Of a stretch of DNA of 64,000 nucleotides, positions 12,193 to 22,680 are shown piece by piece. Location: positions 2,666,001 through 2,730,000 of the forward strand of contig PUDQ02000010.1 in the NCBI GenBank assembly GCA_002964805.2. Reading direction: 5' to 3'. Below the pieces are notes generated by a model. It did no database searches. It worked only from the letters and a program-made list of their open reading frames with translations, and was not told where the DNA came from. A program made the translations under genes and the position numbers. Within the stretch, counting starts at the first letter, position 1; each line of letters starts with the position of its first letter. This stretch comes from Trametes villosa. Taxonomy: Eukaryota > Basidiomycota > Agaricomycetes > Polyporales > Polyporaceae.

Positions 12193-13250
12193 ATCGCGGC
12201 TGCTGGGCCCGGCCTAGTCTATATATGGCCAACGCCCCTCCGCCCCTTGTGCGCACACAACCTCCGCCAATTTCCATCGCCCCTCGATCTGCGCTCGCGT
12301 CGCGCGTCGTCGATAGCGACCACCTCCAACGAAATTACCCAGCACTCTGTTAGCCCTCGCGCTCCGGCCTAGACACCCTCCCGCCTCCGGGCCAGCACGC
12401 CGCCAGCCGACGACCGAGCGCTGCAGTCGGGGCCGCCGCGACCTGCCGCGCGAGAGTGGCAACGGGGGCGCCCGGTGCCTTGGACCAGGACTTGACCCGC
12501 TCAACGTCGGAGGGGCTGTCGTCACCGCGCAGTGCGCACCTCGAGGACTCGAAACAAGACGAAACAGCAGCAATCGCCGCCCCGCAGCCGCGTGTCCCCG
12601 TCACGCCCTCGGCCCGGCTGCGCATCCTCTGCCGCCCGCTCGCCGCAAGGGTCGTCGGGGGCGGGCTCGGTCACGGAATGCCATGACGATTCGCGCCGTT
12701 GCGCTGCGATTTGCACGCCTGAAACACGCGACCCCATGCGTCCCTCCGGATATAATACTCCGCCGCACGCCCGCGTCGACCAGCACGGATCTTGAGGATG
12801 TACCCTCGCACACGAACGTGAGGCTGGTTTGGTCTCGTACCCCGATGTGTAACTCGCACCCCACCACCGCAGAAAACACGGCTGGTTTACGAGGCTACCT
12901 TGCACAGTGCGTCAGCACACACGGCAGGTACGTCTGGGGTGGCCTCGCGGGAGATGGCTAATGCCCGTATATAGTGCGCGCCTCTTGGCTGTTTGACCAT
13001 GGCAGCAGCGTCACAACATCACATCCAGGCAATTCATATGCAGCCACCTGCAGGCGCACTATCACTGTATGGGTGCTGCAATGTCCTGGCGTTCTCTGCG
13101 TCGTTTCCGAACGGCTTCCCGCGCGACTTTACAGAGTGTCGACAATATTGTCCGCAACAGTGTTGCAAAACCTTGTCGCGGTCAAGCGCTCGCAGCACAA
13201 CTTTCTTGTGCGTGATTGTGCAGGATGCCTGCATCCTGCGGCCCCGGGGG

Positions 13251-13391
13251 TCAGAAGCCATGCCATCCTTGGCACAGTACCCGAGCCGTTTCGTAGACGA
13301 GGATCGTCGCGGAGTCAACCTCCATCACGTTCCAAGCCCCAGCCCGCGCGATTCGGGCCTCCTCGACCAGCTGATATGCCCTTTCAGAGAC
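13251..13391 (-). other. Short conserved reading frame shared by both duplicate copies
   Basis: Read on the minus strand, about 45 codons end with TGA at 13253-13251 and give a protein-like sequence that includes AYQLVEEARIARAGAWNVME and ends LCQGWHGF. The same sequence occurs in copy B, with its stop at 27339-27337. It may be the last exon of a small gene, but I could not build a credible 5' part: upstream, the two copies differ by frameshifting indels. I do not recognise the family. It could equally be a chance open frame in both copies. Confidence 0.25.
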
Positions 13392-14215
13392 GCGTGCGCG
13401 CCCCTCGCCGCTTCCAGCATGCGCGGGCCCTCTTCAGACCGCCGACAGGGCTGTTGCGGCGGTGGAGGAGGCCCCGGCCTTCACAATCGCGCCCGCGGTC
13501 GCCGCACGACGCGCGACCCTGCAGGCACGCCGGAGTCGCGTAGCCCTGTAGCACTGAATCAGGCGCGCTGAGAGCATCGTCGCTGGAAGGTCCGACTTGC
13601 TGAAAGTGTGATGCGAGCGCAGCCGGAGTGCTCGAGAAGCCATAAATGTCACCCGCGACGACCTACGCGCTGATGCATTTCTCGCCGCGAAATCGCCATT
13701 TGTCACGCCTGTCGCTGTCAGCGCAGGCGAGATCTCGCAGCGGCGCACCTGGTGGGTCTCCCTGGAGCGCGCTGCGAAGTCGCCGTGCCACCGCGGATGC
13801 AGTGCGGAGCACCCGCGGCGCGTTCGTCGACTCCGAAGCAGAGTTTGCGGAAGCCTGCCCACAAGGAGTGCAGGCGCCGCGTTCCACCGCTCGCGTTCCT
13901 GCCAGTCCCGCCGTTTCAGCTGTCGATCTTGTGGGCTCCACTGAGGCTTCGCGTGAAGGCATACGCCGTTCTCGTATGGCCGTCCAATATAAACCTGTCG
14001 GGTTAGCCTTCCGCGGACGGGACCGTACCCGGGCTGCGCGTTCGGAACAAGGGGCAGATTGCTCTCCCGAACTTGAAGCTGCATACGCGACAACGGAACA
14101 ACGCATCCATGAGTGAACGCACAAAAGCCTACTCTGCCAAACGGCGCAGGAAGCATGAAGTTATACATAGAGCAGAAGACAACGAACGTACAGACACAGC
14201 ACAACCTGCTCAGAC

Positions 14216-15052
14216 TCAGTCCCTGCCCCACCGCGCCCCAGGGCGGTCCCTTCGCGCGTTCTCCTCCCAGCGCAGACGGTCCCGCTCGCGTTCCTTGTTC
14301 CGCTCCTCCTCGCCATACTCGCGCTCGTCCACCCTCCGGCGCACAGGCGGGGTTCTCGACCTGCTCCGCGCACGCCCCGGCTCCGCCCTCCGCGCATGTC
14401 GGTCCCGTGAACGGTCCCTACGCCGCGGAGACCGCGACCGCTCGCGGTCCCGCGGACGCCCCGGCGAAGCAGAGCGGGAGCGGTGGCGCCGCCGTGAGCC
14501 CTCGTCGCTGGAATCGTCGCGATGCCGCTCCGCGCGTTTCTTCTCCTTCTTCTCCTTCTTGAGCCGCTTCTCCTCCTTCCTGGCCGCCTTGCGTTTGCGC
14601 CGCTCCTCCTTCTCCGGGTCGAGCTCGTCCAGCGCCGCGGCCTTCGGCGGGACTGCGATGGCGTTCGCACCCGTCCCAGATCCGCTGGCTGCTGCACCCG
14701 CGGGTTTAGCACCGGGTGCGAAACCACTGAGCAAGGGTTAGCACGGACTGGAGGGTGGATCTGAAACGATGCACGTACAGAGCAGCAGAAATGGCCTCGG
14801 CTTCGGCCTCCTTGATCCTTCTAATCTCCTCCGCTCGTTCCGCCGCTGTCTGGTCCCCGTCACGCTGGTACCAGTGGATGTCCTTGTTCTTCTGCCACCT
14901 CCCGGTCGGCGCGTTGATACTGTGGCCTAGGTAGTTCTACGTTCCGCCGCGTCAGGCCGTGTGTTGCTGCGTATACGAGTCTGTAGACATACCTCTGGCC
15001 AATTGAATTCGGCTTAGCCACCACGGGTGCCTCCTCGCACGGGCTCGAGCAT
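14216..15052 (-). pseudogene. MMTAG2-like gene, copy A, broken by a premature stop
   Basis: This is the paralogue of the intact gene at 28327-29193. Exons 2 (14936-14779, 158 nt) and 3 (14726-14216, 511 nt) remain open with good splice sites and keep the NYLGHSINAPTGRWQKNKD motif and the Arg/Ser/Glu-rich tail. Exon 1 (15052-14993) is damaged. Codon 13 is TAA (15016-15014) where copy B has CAA, and 24 nt are missing after the Trp codon, removing most of the SDVSQDKDR segment. No other ATG is available upstream of the conserved motif, so a full product cannot be made by normal translation. The rest stays in frame, which suggests recent loss. A sequencing error at the stop is the main alternative, but the nearby deletion argues against it. 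Confidence 0.8.
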
Positions 15053-15259
15053 GAGAGAAAGTCGTCAGGGAGAGGTGCATGGTGAGGACGGCGAGTCGCA
15101 AGACGCTGGACAGTGGTGGCGTGGTGCAGGCCGAGTCCACCGCTCGTCGCGCGCGCGTTCGCGGGTGGCGGTGCACGGGTGGCGAGCCGGCGGAGGCCTC
15201 GGAGGTGCTCCCCCCAGCTGGACGCGGGGCGCGACTATCTGAGATGCCCAGGAGATCTT

Positions 15260-18080
15260 CCGGATGGATTGCTGGACTCTGCGTCGAGAGTACTGGCCTA
15301 ATTGGCGCTGGACGGCGGCGGGGGGCACTCGGGGCGAGCACGCAGGAGGAGGGGAGCAGGGGACTCTGGCACGCGGGTTCAAGGACGCGAAAACGCTCGG
15401 ATTCGGGAGTGCTACGGAGGGTACTACTGGGGCTACAAAGGAGACCGTATTGAACACCGCGAGCAGCCCGAATTCGCCTTCGCGCACGTCGCAGAGACAG
15501 GCGCCTATTTGCACGCCTCTGCGCGAACTCGCAAAGTCCCTCTGCCGCGGCTCTCCTTTGCTCCACGCGGACTGCCCTCCTCGCCCGTCTTTCCTTCTCC
15601 CTGGATAGCCTTCTGCGCTCTCTCCAGCCCCTTACAACGCCGCAATTGCTCCCTGAGAGGCTGTTAGCAAGAGGACCGGGTCTGCAAAGTCCCAAATGGT
15701 GCGTACCTGGTAGTTCAGAGTCGTCCGAGGCGCTCTTCACCGGTAAGACCGCTCGCGCGCGCGATCCGCCGTGCTGGGAGTCCCCGCCAACTCGGAGCTT
15801 GACGTCGGCGGCGCAGGAGACCCCGTCGAGCCCGGACGGCCAGACTACGGTGGGCGAGACGTTCTGTCGGATTCGAAAGGACTTGGGCGCGGCCAGGAAG
15901 CTTGCGCGGCAGCCGGTGGCCGACTTCGCGCACTCGAGCGGGCACGGGCGCCTATTGCGACGGACGCGGATCTGCAAAGTCCTGCCGCGTCTTCGACTGC
16001 ACGTCTCCGGGCCGTCTTCTCCTCCTTGCCCGCTTCCTGGTCTATCCTTCCACCGGTCGCCCGCTCTCTCCGTCCCCGGTACTGCACCTGTATAGTGCAA
16101 AAGGTGAGTTAGAGCCTCGGAGCCTCGGGAGCCGAATCCGTACGTACCTCGTGTCCCGAGCCCGTCTGCGCATACGAGGGCCTCCCGGACCGATATCCCG
16201 CCCTCGAATGCTCTTGCAACGCGTCCGGGGCGCTCGTGGCGCGCTCCGACTCGAGAGGTGCGAGCGTCCGCCTGGGCCGCCATCAGTGAGGTTGGTTGCG
16301 GGTCGAATTTTCGAGCTTCGAGCGCAGACGGTAGGGACGGGGATAGGGATGCTCCCCGGCCAGAAGCACGCAGCAGGGAGGGCAATGCGCGAGCGCGAGC
16401 CGACTTCGCGCTCCCGGACGTCGGCGGGCGCCTATTCTGACGCGGCTCGAACTGAAGTCCCGCGCCGCCTTCTCTCTCTACGTCTGCCTCCGGCTGCTCG
16501 TGTCTGCCCCCTCGAGGTGAGCTCTGCCATCTATGTGATAGGAAAGGTCAGTGAGAAGTTAAGAGCTGCGAGAACAGAAACGGTACGTACCGCCTCGGAT
16601 TTTGAGCTCATTCCGGTAGCGAACGCTCTTAGCCAATGCGATTCATCGCCGAGCGGCCACGGGGTGCGTTGTTCCCGGTTGCAGCCTTGCACGCGTTCCG
16701 AGAGCGGTGTGAGGGCTCGGGCGAGCGCAGTGTCGGAGAGATGTTGGAGAGGCCGCCCGCAGCTCCCGGGTGTCCGCAAAGTAGTTGATCAGGGAGTGAA
16801 GGGAGTGGAATAGCCCGCTCGACGTGCAGTGATGGTCGGAAACTCGAAGAGCGCGCCGGAGGGATCTTCGCGGATGTCGCGCGACGGGCGTCTATTCCGA
16901 CGAAGCTCGAAACTGCGAAGTCTCGAGCGTCGCGCCGCCGCGACGTCCGTCCCGCCACTATCTCCCTCCCCTTGTACTCTCCGGATACGGCCTTGGCGTG
17001 CTGCGATCATAAGTGTGGGTTCTGTAGCACGCAGGGCCGGCCGATGAGCTGCAGACGAACAGCAGGTCAGCCGACCGTCGAAAATCCGCAGAGATTGACA
17101 GGTACGTACCGAAATCGCCGTATTGCACTCACCGCCAGCTACACATGCGAGTGCTCGGGCCGTCCGCGCCTTGCTTCCCCTCGAGCAGCCAACTCGTGGC
17201 GCTAATCAGCCGTACGAGGCGGACACTCCCCATCGCGGAGCCTGGAGAGGCTTGCTGTGCGCGAGACCTTGTGTGCGCGTCATGAGGCCCGGTCGAGAGG
17301 TCTCCGTGTAGAACGAGTGAGGTAATGCAGAGGGGCAGAGCAACGGCCGCCGGCGGTGGAGGACGAGCGAAAGAGCGGCGCGCAAGCGGCTTCGCGCGGC
17401 ACGCGTGGGCGCCTAATGCCCTCATGCCCACGCGCGAGACATTCACTGCGTCGTCCGCGGCATGCCTTCACTTCGACCACAACCGCCGCGCCGCCGCGCG
17501 CGTCCGTGCGCGCCGTCAACCGATTGGATCGGTGTAAGACCTAGTACGCGCGCTCGCAGCGTGGGCTCGCAGCTCGTGGCGACAGCTTAGAGTCTGTGAC
17601 GCCGAACCGCGCGGTCAGCCTCAAGCTCGAGGTCGCGAACAACAACTGCGGTACGTACCTCGTCTCCGGAGAGTAGCTGACATGCGACAAACGCTAGGGC
17701 CTTGCGGCGCCGCCGTCCGGACCCGCCTCCTCTCCCGTATATTCGGAATGGGTGCATCGCGGTGGCGATGGGTGTGACGCGTGGAAACCGACTTCACGCA
17801 GCGCACGTCGGGGCAGATACGGGCGCAGCGTGCGACTCCGGCCACGTACCGCGCTCCCCACTGCGCTCATGGCCTCCTTCACCCGCCCCTGCTCGCAATC
17901 ACCCTCTGACGGCGTCATACTGGTCCGACGCCGTGGTCTGCAACGCTGGACATGTCAGCGCGTGGGCGCAAGCTGCAGAAAGCGAATGCAGTACGTACTG
18001 ATAAGTTTTCGAGCTCCTTCGCGACGGTGAGCCTTCCTCCTTGAGTACTCGTCCGCGGCCACGCTGACATCTCTTTCAGA
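15260..18080 (-). repeat. Tandem array 1: diverged units of about 0.46 kb with repeated intron-like signals
   Basis: A GCGCCTATT-type box preceded by CTTCGCGC recurs at about 15501, 15948, 16428, 16888 and 17409, with a weak form near 17812. A near-palindromic GGTACGTACC string recurs at about 15699, 16138, 16582, 17101, 17650 and 17990. Spacing is mostly 440-550 bp. On the minus strand each GTACGT is followed within about 50-70 nt by CTGAC or CTAAC and a CAG/TAG, so each unit carries a credible intron (for example 17938-17998 and 17594-17658). Open protein-like pieces lie between, such as RVARAFEGGIS and a related HWLRAFATGMS, but no continuous frame could be joined. Either a fast-evolving tandem-exon gene or an array of dead gene fragments. 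It is not a recognised transposon. Confidence 0.6.
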
Positions 18081-21000
18081 TGTAGGAGGGAGTTCAGGGC
18101 TGCCGACGGCGTCAGGACAAGTGCATGCGGCGGTGCCGACGGCGGATGAGCGTGTGGACAGCGCACCGAGAGCTGACTGCTCGCATCGACGGCGATGCGA
18201 GCTGCCCTGCTCTCAGGCTGGTGTCTGCCTGCATGTCCCACCGCCCGACAGCTCTAGCCAGGGCTTCCCTGCACCGCAGACACGCAGTCGTGGGGTGCGA
18301 GAGGGGTCGTGGCAGGAAGCGGCGATGCCAGAGTGGTTGACACCTCGGAGCTCGGGGAGATCTCCCCCTGCCATCGCACTACTCGTCACGAGCGTGCGTG
18401 TATAGCGAGGAAGGTGGGGCTATTGGGATCTTGCTGTGCTGGAGAGGTCGCCCGTGGGCGTGGTCGTTGTGGGAGTAGAGTGGGGGTCAGGGTGCAGGAG
18501 AGGTGCGTGGAGCGGGGGAGGGGAGCAGGGTGAGTGCGTGCGGTGCAGTTTTCTGACTGCCGGACGTACCCCCAAACGGACACTGCCCTGACCGCACTCG
18601 GGCTGGGCGGCGAAGTCAGCAGCGCAGTTATCGCTTGCGCGACCTAGGCGATCGCGCTGGGGATGCCTCCGTCCGCGCTCGCCTCGCGCCGGTGGGAACC
18701 CGGTTGCAATGTATCAGTAGACTATTTACTGTCCAGAACAATTGCATTCTGCTCCGTCCGTGCGCCCCTGGCTCTGAAGTAATCTCATGATCCTCAGAAT
18801 GGTGTCTGACACACAAGCGACAGTAAGATGGCCATAAACATCTCTTCTTCTCACTCTGTAGTTTCATCCGTCAGATCGGCTGCACGCCGGGACGTTGGGC
18901 TCTGCGTCGTGCCCCATCTCAGTAAACTGGTGCAGTCAGAACTGGAGGGAGCAGGAATACAGGTGCAAGCAGCACAGACAGTGCCCCTTACACCCTTATT
19001 CCTCGCTTCCTCCACTTCTGCGTTCATCGTACCATGGTTCTCGGGTTTCTGACATGTATTCAGAGTCAAATGTAATAATCTACATGCAAATCGAGGGCTC
19101 GCGCCGGAAAGACGAAGGTTGGCGGTTATCAGCCGGCCGGCGCTCTTGCCCGACCCTGCGGTCGCGATCTGCCCACGCGCGATGACTGCCAATCTCGCTA
19201 CACCATACTCAACGCCTTCCAAGCACTCTTGTGCCCATCCAGCCGAGTGTCTGTAGCCCTCGTAGTCGTGGTTGTGGCTCAAGACGGGAGTGTTCACCGT
19301 GAGCGAGCGCGCGCGAGTGTGCACAAGTGCCCGGTGCCTATTCTGGTAAGAACGTTCAAAGCCGCCCTCCGCGCGCCCGCTCACTAGCTGTTCGCGCCGC
19401 AAGTTGACCTCTGCCTCCGTGCTCCCAACGAAGCTTAGCTCACCTACTCACGCTGAGCCCGCATGGAACTCGTATCCTCCCCGACAGCACGGTCTCGATC
19501 TGGTCAGACACCGGCTGGCTGAGTCTCTGAGCGCACCTCGCGAATCGAACCCCAGATCTCTAGTTCTCGCTACCGCCGCTAGTACGGTCATACACGCTGC
19601 CCTCTCCCGAGCTCAGGCCCGCCAATACGACCCACGTTAACCTCAAGCCGATTAGATCTGGTATAACTCGATCTCTACGTCATTGCTCGCAGAGTCCGAC
19701 AACGTCGGATGGTGCGGATGCACGCGTTTTGCTAACCTGAGGCAACGGAACACCGAGAGCATGCCGTTCAAGGCGAGTATCGTCTGCTAAGGAGTCCGGC
19801 TGTGCTCAATGCACGCTGTCGCGCAGGACAGGCTTGTGCCAGCTTGCGAGGCGGCGTATATTTCCGTGACGGATATTCTGCGATTCATTCGCGCTCTCGA
19901 CGGAAAGCAGACTTGGGTGACCGGTGAAGCAATGTGGGTCGCACAGACAGGTCCGTACTCCCCCAAACTAGCATCGGTTGCGCCCATGTACTCATCACAC
20001 GTTCCAAGGGTGTATACGGCGCTGTGAAGATGAGTAGATCTTCTATGACAGATGTAATGTACTACGTATTGCATGTGCTACCTGACGGATTTGTCCCAGT
20101 CTTCCTTCCCTCCCCGCGACGATCCTGGTACCCCGAGGCTGAGAAGCACAGATGCTGTCTCCTCAGCATAGTCTCTGCCATCTGTGCACCTCGCGCAGTG
20201 CCCCGCTCTGCCTACAAGGAAACAACTCCGCCCGCCGACGGAGTGTGCAATCGGCCGGAACAGTGCCTGCGCCCACTCAAGACGAAGGTTGTCCCTGGGT
20301 ACCCGCGTACCGAGCGCCCACTATACGAAGCGAACACATATCAACGTCTCCTCGGAGACGACGCCGTGAAACACTCCGGACCGCGTAAGTGCTGCTATTG
20401 TTCCTCCCGCGGGGTGTCCGTGCGCACCCCTTCCCGCTGACCCCGTATCCCTCAGCTCTCCGTGTCGCGCGCTGGTTGGCCTTCCACCGCGCGGGTTCTG
20501 TGTCATCCTCCGCTCGGGCTCCGGGTTGCCCTCTGCCCATCTCGTAACACCCGGGCCTCGACGCCGGCTCTACCTTCCGACGAGTGGCTGGGCCATGCTA
20601 AGCCACTGCGCACGAACGCCGCACGGACCACCGTATGAGAGGCGCGACCAGACGGCCCTAAACCGTCGGAGGTATAAGTACGAGGCGGGTCGGACGTGAT
20701 CGCGCCTGCCATCTCCCCCGCCTTCTCGCCCGCCCTCTCCGCTCTTTCCCAGCCTGCACGGTGCTGGACCCCATATATACGCGACCTCCGAGCATGCCAG
20801 GTACGTCGGCAAATCGACTGCATTCGCGATTTGCTACTGACCGGTACATTTGCAGATGACCATGCTCGCGACGCGCTTCAAGCTGTACTACAGTGCGCCA
20901 TGCAGGTCATACCGCGAGGGCGCGGGCTGTTGCAATGAGTATGAGCAGGTAAGTCCATCGATATCCCCCGAGTGTCATGGATCATGGCGCCCTTCAAGCG

Positions 21001-22680
21001 CGGTGCACCTGTTGGAGAACTCGGTGTGTCTCCTGTACGGTCACACTCAGTCTCGGTGTGGCAGTCCGACTGACCCCCATCCACCAGCGTTGTTTGCCCC
21101 CGACCGCAGCTGCAGGCCGCCAAGGGGGCCCCCTTGCGCACCCCAAGCGAGAACAGTCTTGCTGCGTATGCGGGGCAGGGCACGCACTCGAGAGCTTGGT
21201 TATAAGTGGCGTTGAAAGGTGGGTAGCGTCTTCCGCACTCGAATACTACAGCGCAAGGCGGCTTACCACGCTTCATTGTCAGTGCATGCGGCGCTCCTCG
21301 GGCCCAGAGAAGGCGTCAAACACTGGGGGTGTGCCAAACGACATACAGCGGTGAGACGGCGGCCCCAAACACGACACGATCCATGAGCTGACACGACAAC
21401 TTCATTAGTGTGTAAATACGTGTACAACGGCGCCGGACGGGCGGACGCTGAGGGCGAGGCGATCCCGGGAGGAGACGGTCCGGAATTGACGGCGGCGGCA
21501 TCGCGAGCCTGCGCTGCAGTCTGCGCCGATGCGCTCCCCGCCACTGCGGACGCGGCAGACGAGCGACAAGATCGGCCCCGGTGCACTATACAGGCACGGC
21601 GGGGCACGCCATCGTCTTGTTCGACGCGCCGCGCGATCCCCTACGGCAAAGACAGCGCCGGGCACATTCTGCATCTCGAGCCGTCTGGGGACATCACGGT
21701 GAGTGAGTCGTCCCGCCACGCCCGAGCAAGGATAAATACGTGATCACCTCGTACAGCCCCTCACAACGCGCGTCCGCTCGGGCCGTACATGCGGTTCTGC
21801 ACGTTCGTTTGCGGTCGCCCCGCTTGCGGTAAGTCGTCCCGCCACGGCCTTGGGAGTATCGCGCCGCGACTGACCTCCGACTTGCGCAGACGGACACGGC
21901 GTCGCTGACGGTCTCGTCAGCACAAGAGAGCGCATGCTCGGAGTAGCAGGGCGAGACGAGTTGGCGGCATGGCAGCACGGAGGGCGGGGAACCAGTGGTC
22001 GGAGGGCCTCCTACGGACTTTAGTTAGTCGCCCACCATGCAGCGAGTGCCGAGCGGCTTGCGCGGAGCACATGGCGTGGGCGGCGCACGGCGTCCCCGCG
22101 CACGCAGGCGGGGACGCGAGCTCCGATCACTGGGCCCACAGGCGTCGGGCTACTAACTACACAGCAGGCCTCAGGCCCACGCCCGCTCCCGGGGCCGCCG
22201 CACCGCCGCCCGGGCTCCTGTGATTGCACGCCTAGGGCGCATCCTGCGGGCGGGGGCGGGGTCAGGGCAGCGTCGGGAGCACTACACGACCCCGCGCGCA
22301 CTCGTCGCTTTGCCGACGAGCGAGGGTCGATCTAGGAGCGGGCGCACACGGCTGGCGTGGCTCGTACGAGCGAGACGGAGCGGCGAGGAGCGCAGGGGTG
22401 CCCACCGGGGGCAAGGTACGCGAGCCGCGCTGTCGGGAGGATGAGTGTCGTGCGGCCTCGAGAGAGGACCGCGTGCCTTGCACATTCGCACCAGCCGTGC
22501 GAATCGCGTCCGCGTCAGCGGTGCAGCCCCGCCCCCACAGTGCGTCTCGCGCCTCTGCTTCATCCGGAGGCCGACGCGCTGCGCCGTGGGCGGCGGTGCC
22601 GTGCTCGACCTGCGACCCCGCGCGAAAGTTCGCAACCCGAACTCTCCGCACGCGCTTGAAAGCGGCGGGGCCTGATAGGC
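18081..22680. other. GC-rich region without a confident gene
   Basis: No known family was recognised. Weak coding-like pieces exist. On the minus strand near 19300-19130 there is an open run containing DYEGYRHSAGWAQECLEGVE, preceded by a GTGCCTATT box (19334) like that of array 1. On the + strand, a TATATA at 20773 precedes ATGCCAG at 20794-20800 and a well-formed 55-nt intron (20801-20855, CTGAC branch, CAG end). This gives a short open product of 29 codons, probably only part of something. Another open + strand run ends at a GTGAGT donor near 21702. None is strong enough to call a gene. Confidence 0.35.

Larger units (their letters stand above)
12193..15052 (+). repeat. Segmental duplication, copy A
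   Basis: This stretch is nearly identical over long runs to 26587-29193 in the same orientation. Both begin with ATCGCGGCTGCTGGG and a CTATATATGG string, and both end in exon 1 of an MMTAG2-like gene. Copy A carries about 213 bp (12278-12490) and about 93 bp (12805-12897) that copy B lacks, plus many small indels. Homology fades beyond 15052 but traces continue upstream of the MMTAG2 start. The only protein gene recognised is the MMTAG2-like pseudogene at 14216-15052. The rest (12193-14215) has no confident gene. Confidence 0.9.

Noticed and set aside
18851..19402. Minus-strand frame containing DYEGYRHSAGWAQECLEGVE
   Set aside because: Convincing only locally; no start, splice chain or homologous family. 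Mentioned with the region and array 1 rather than called as a gene.
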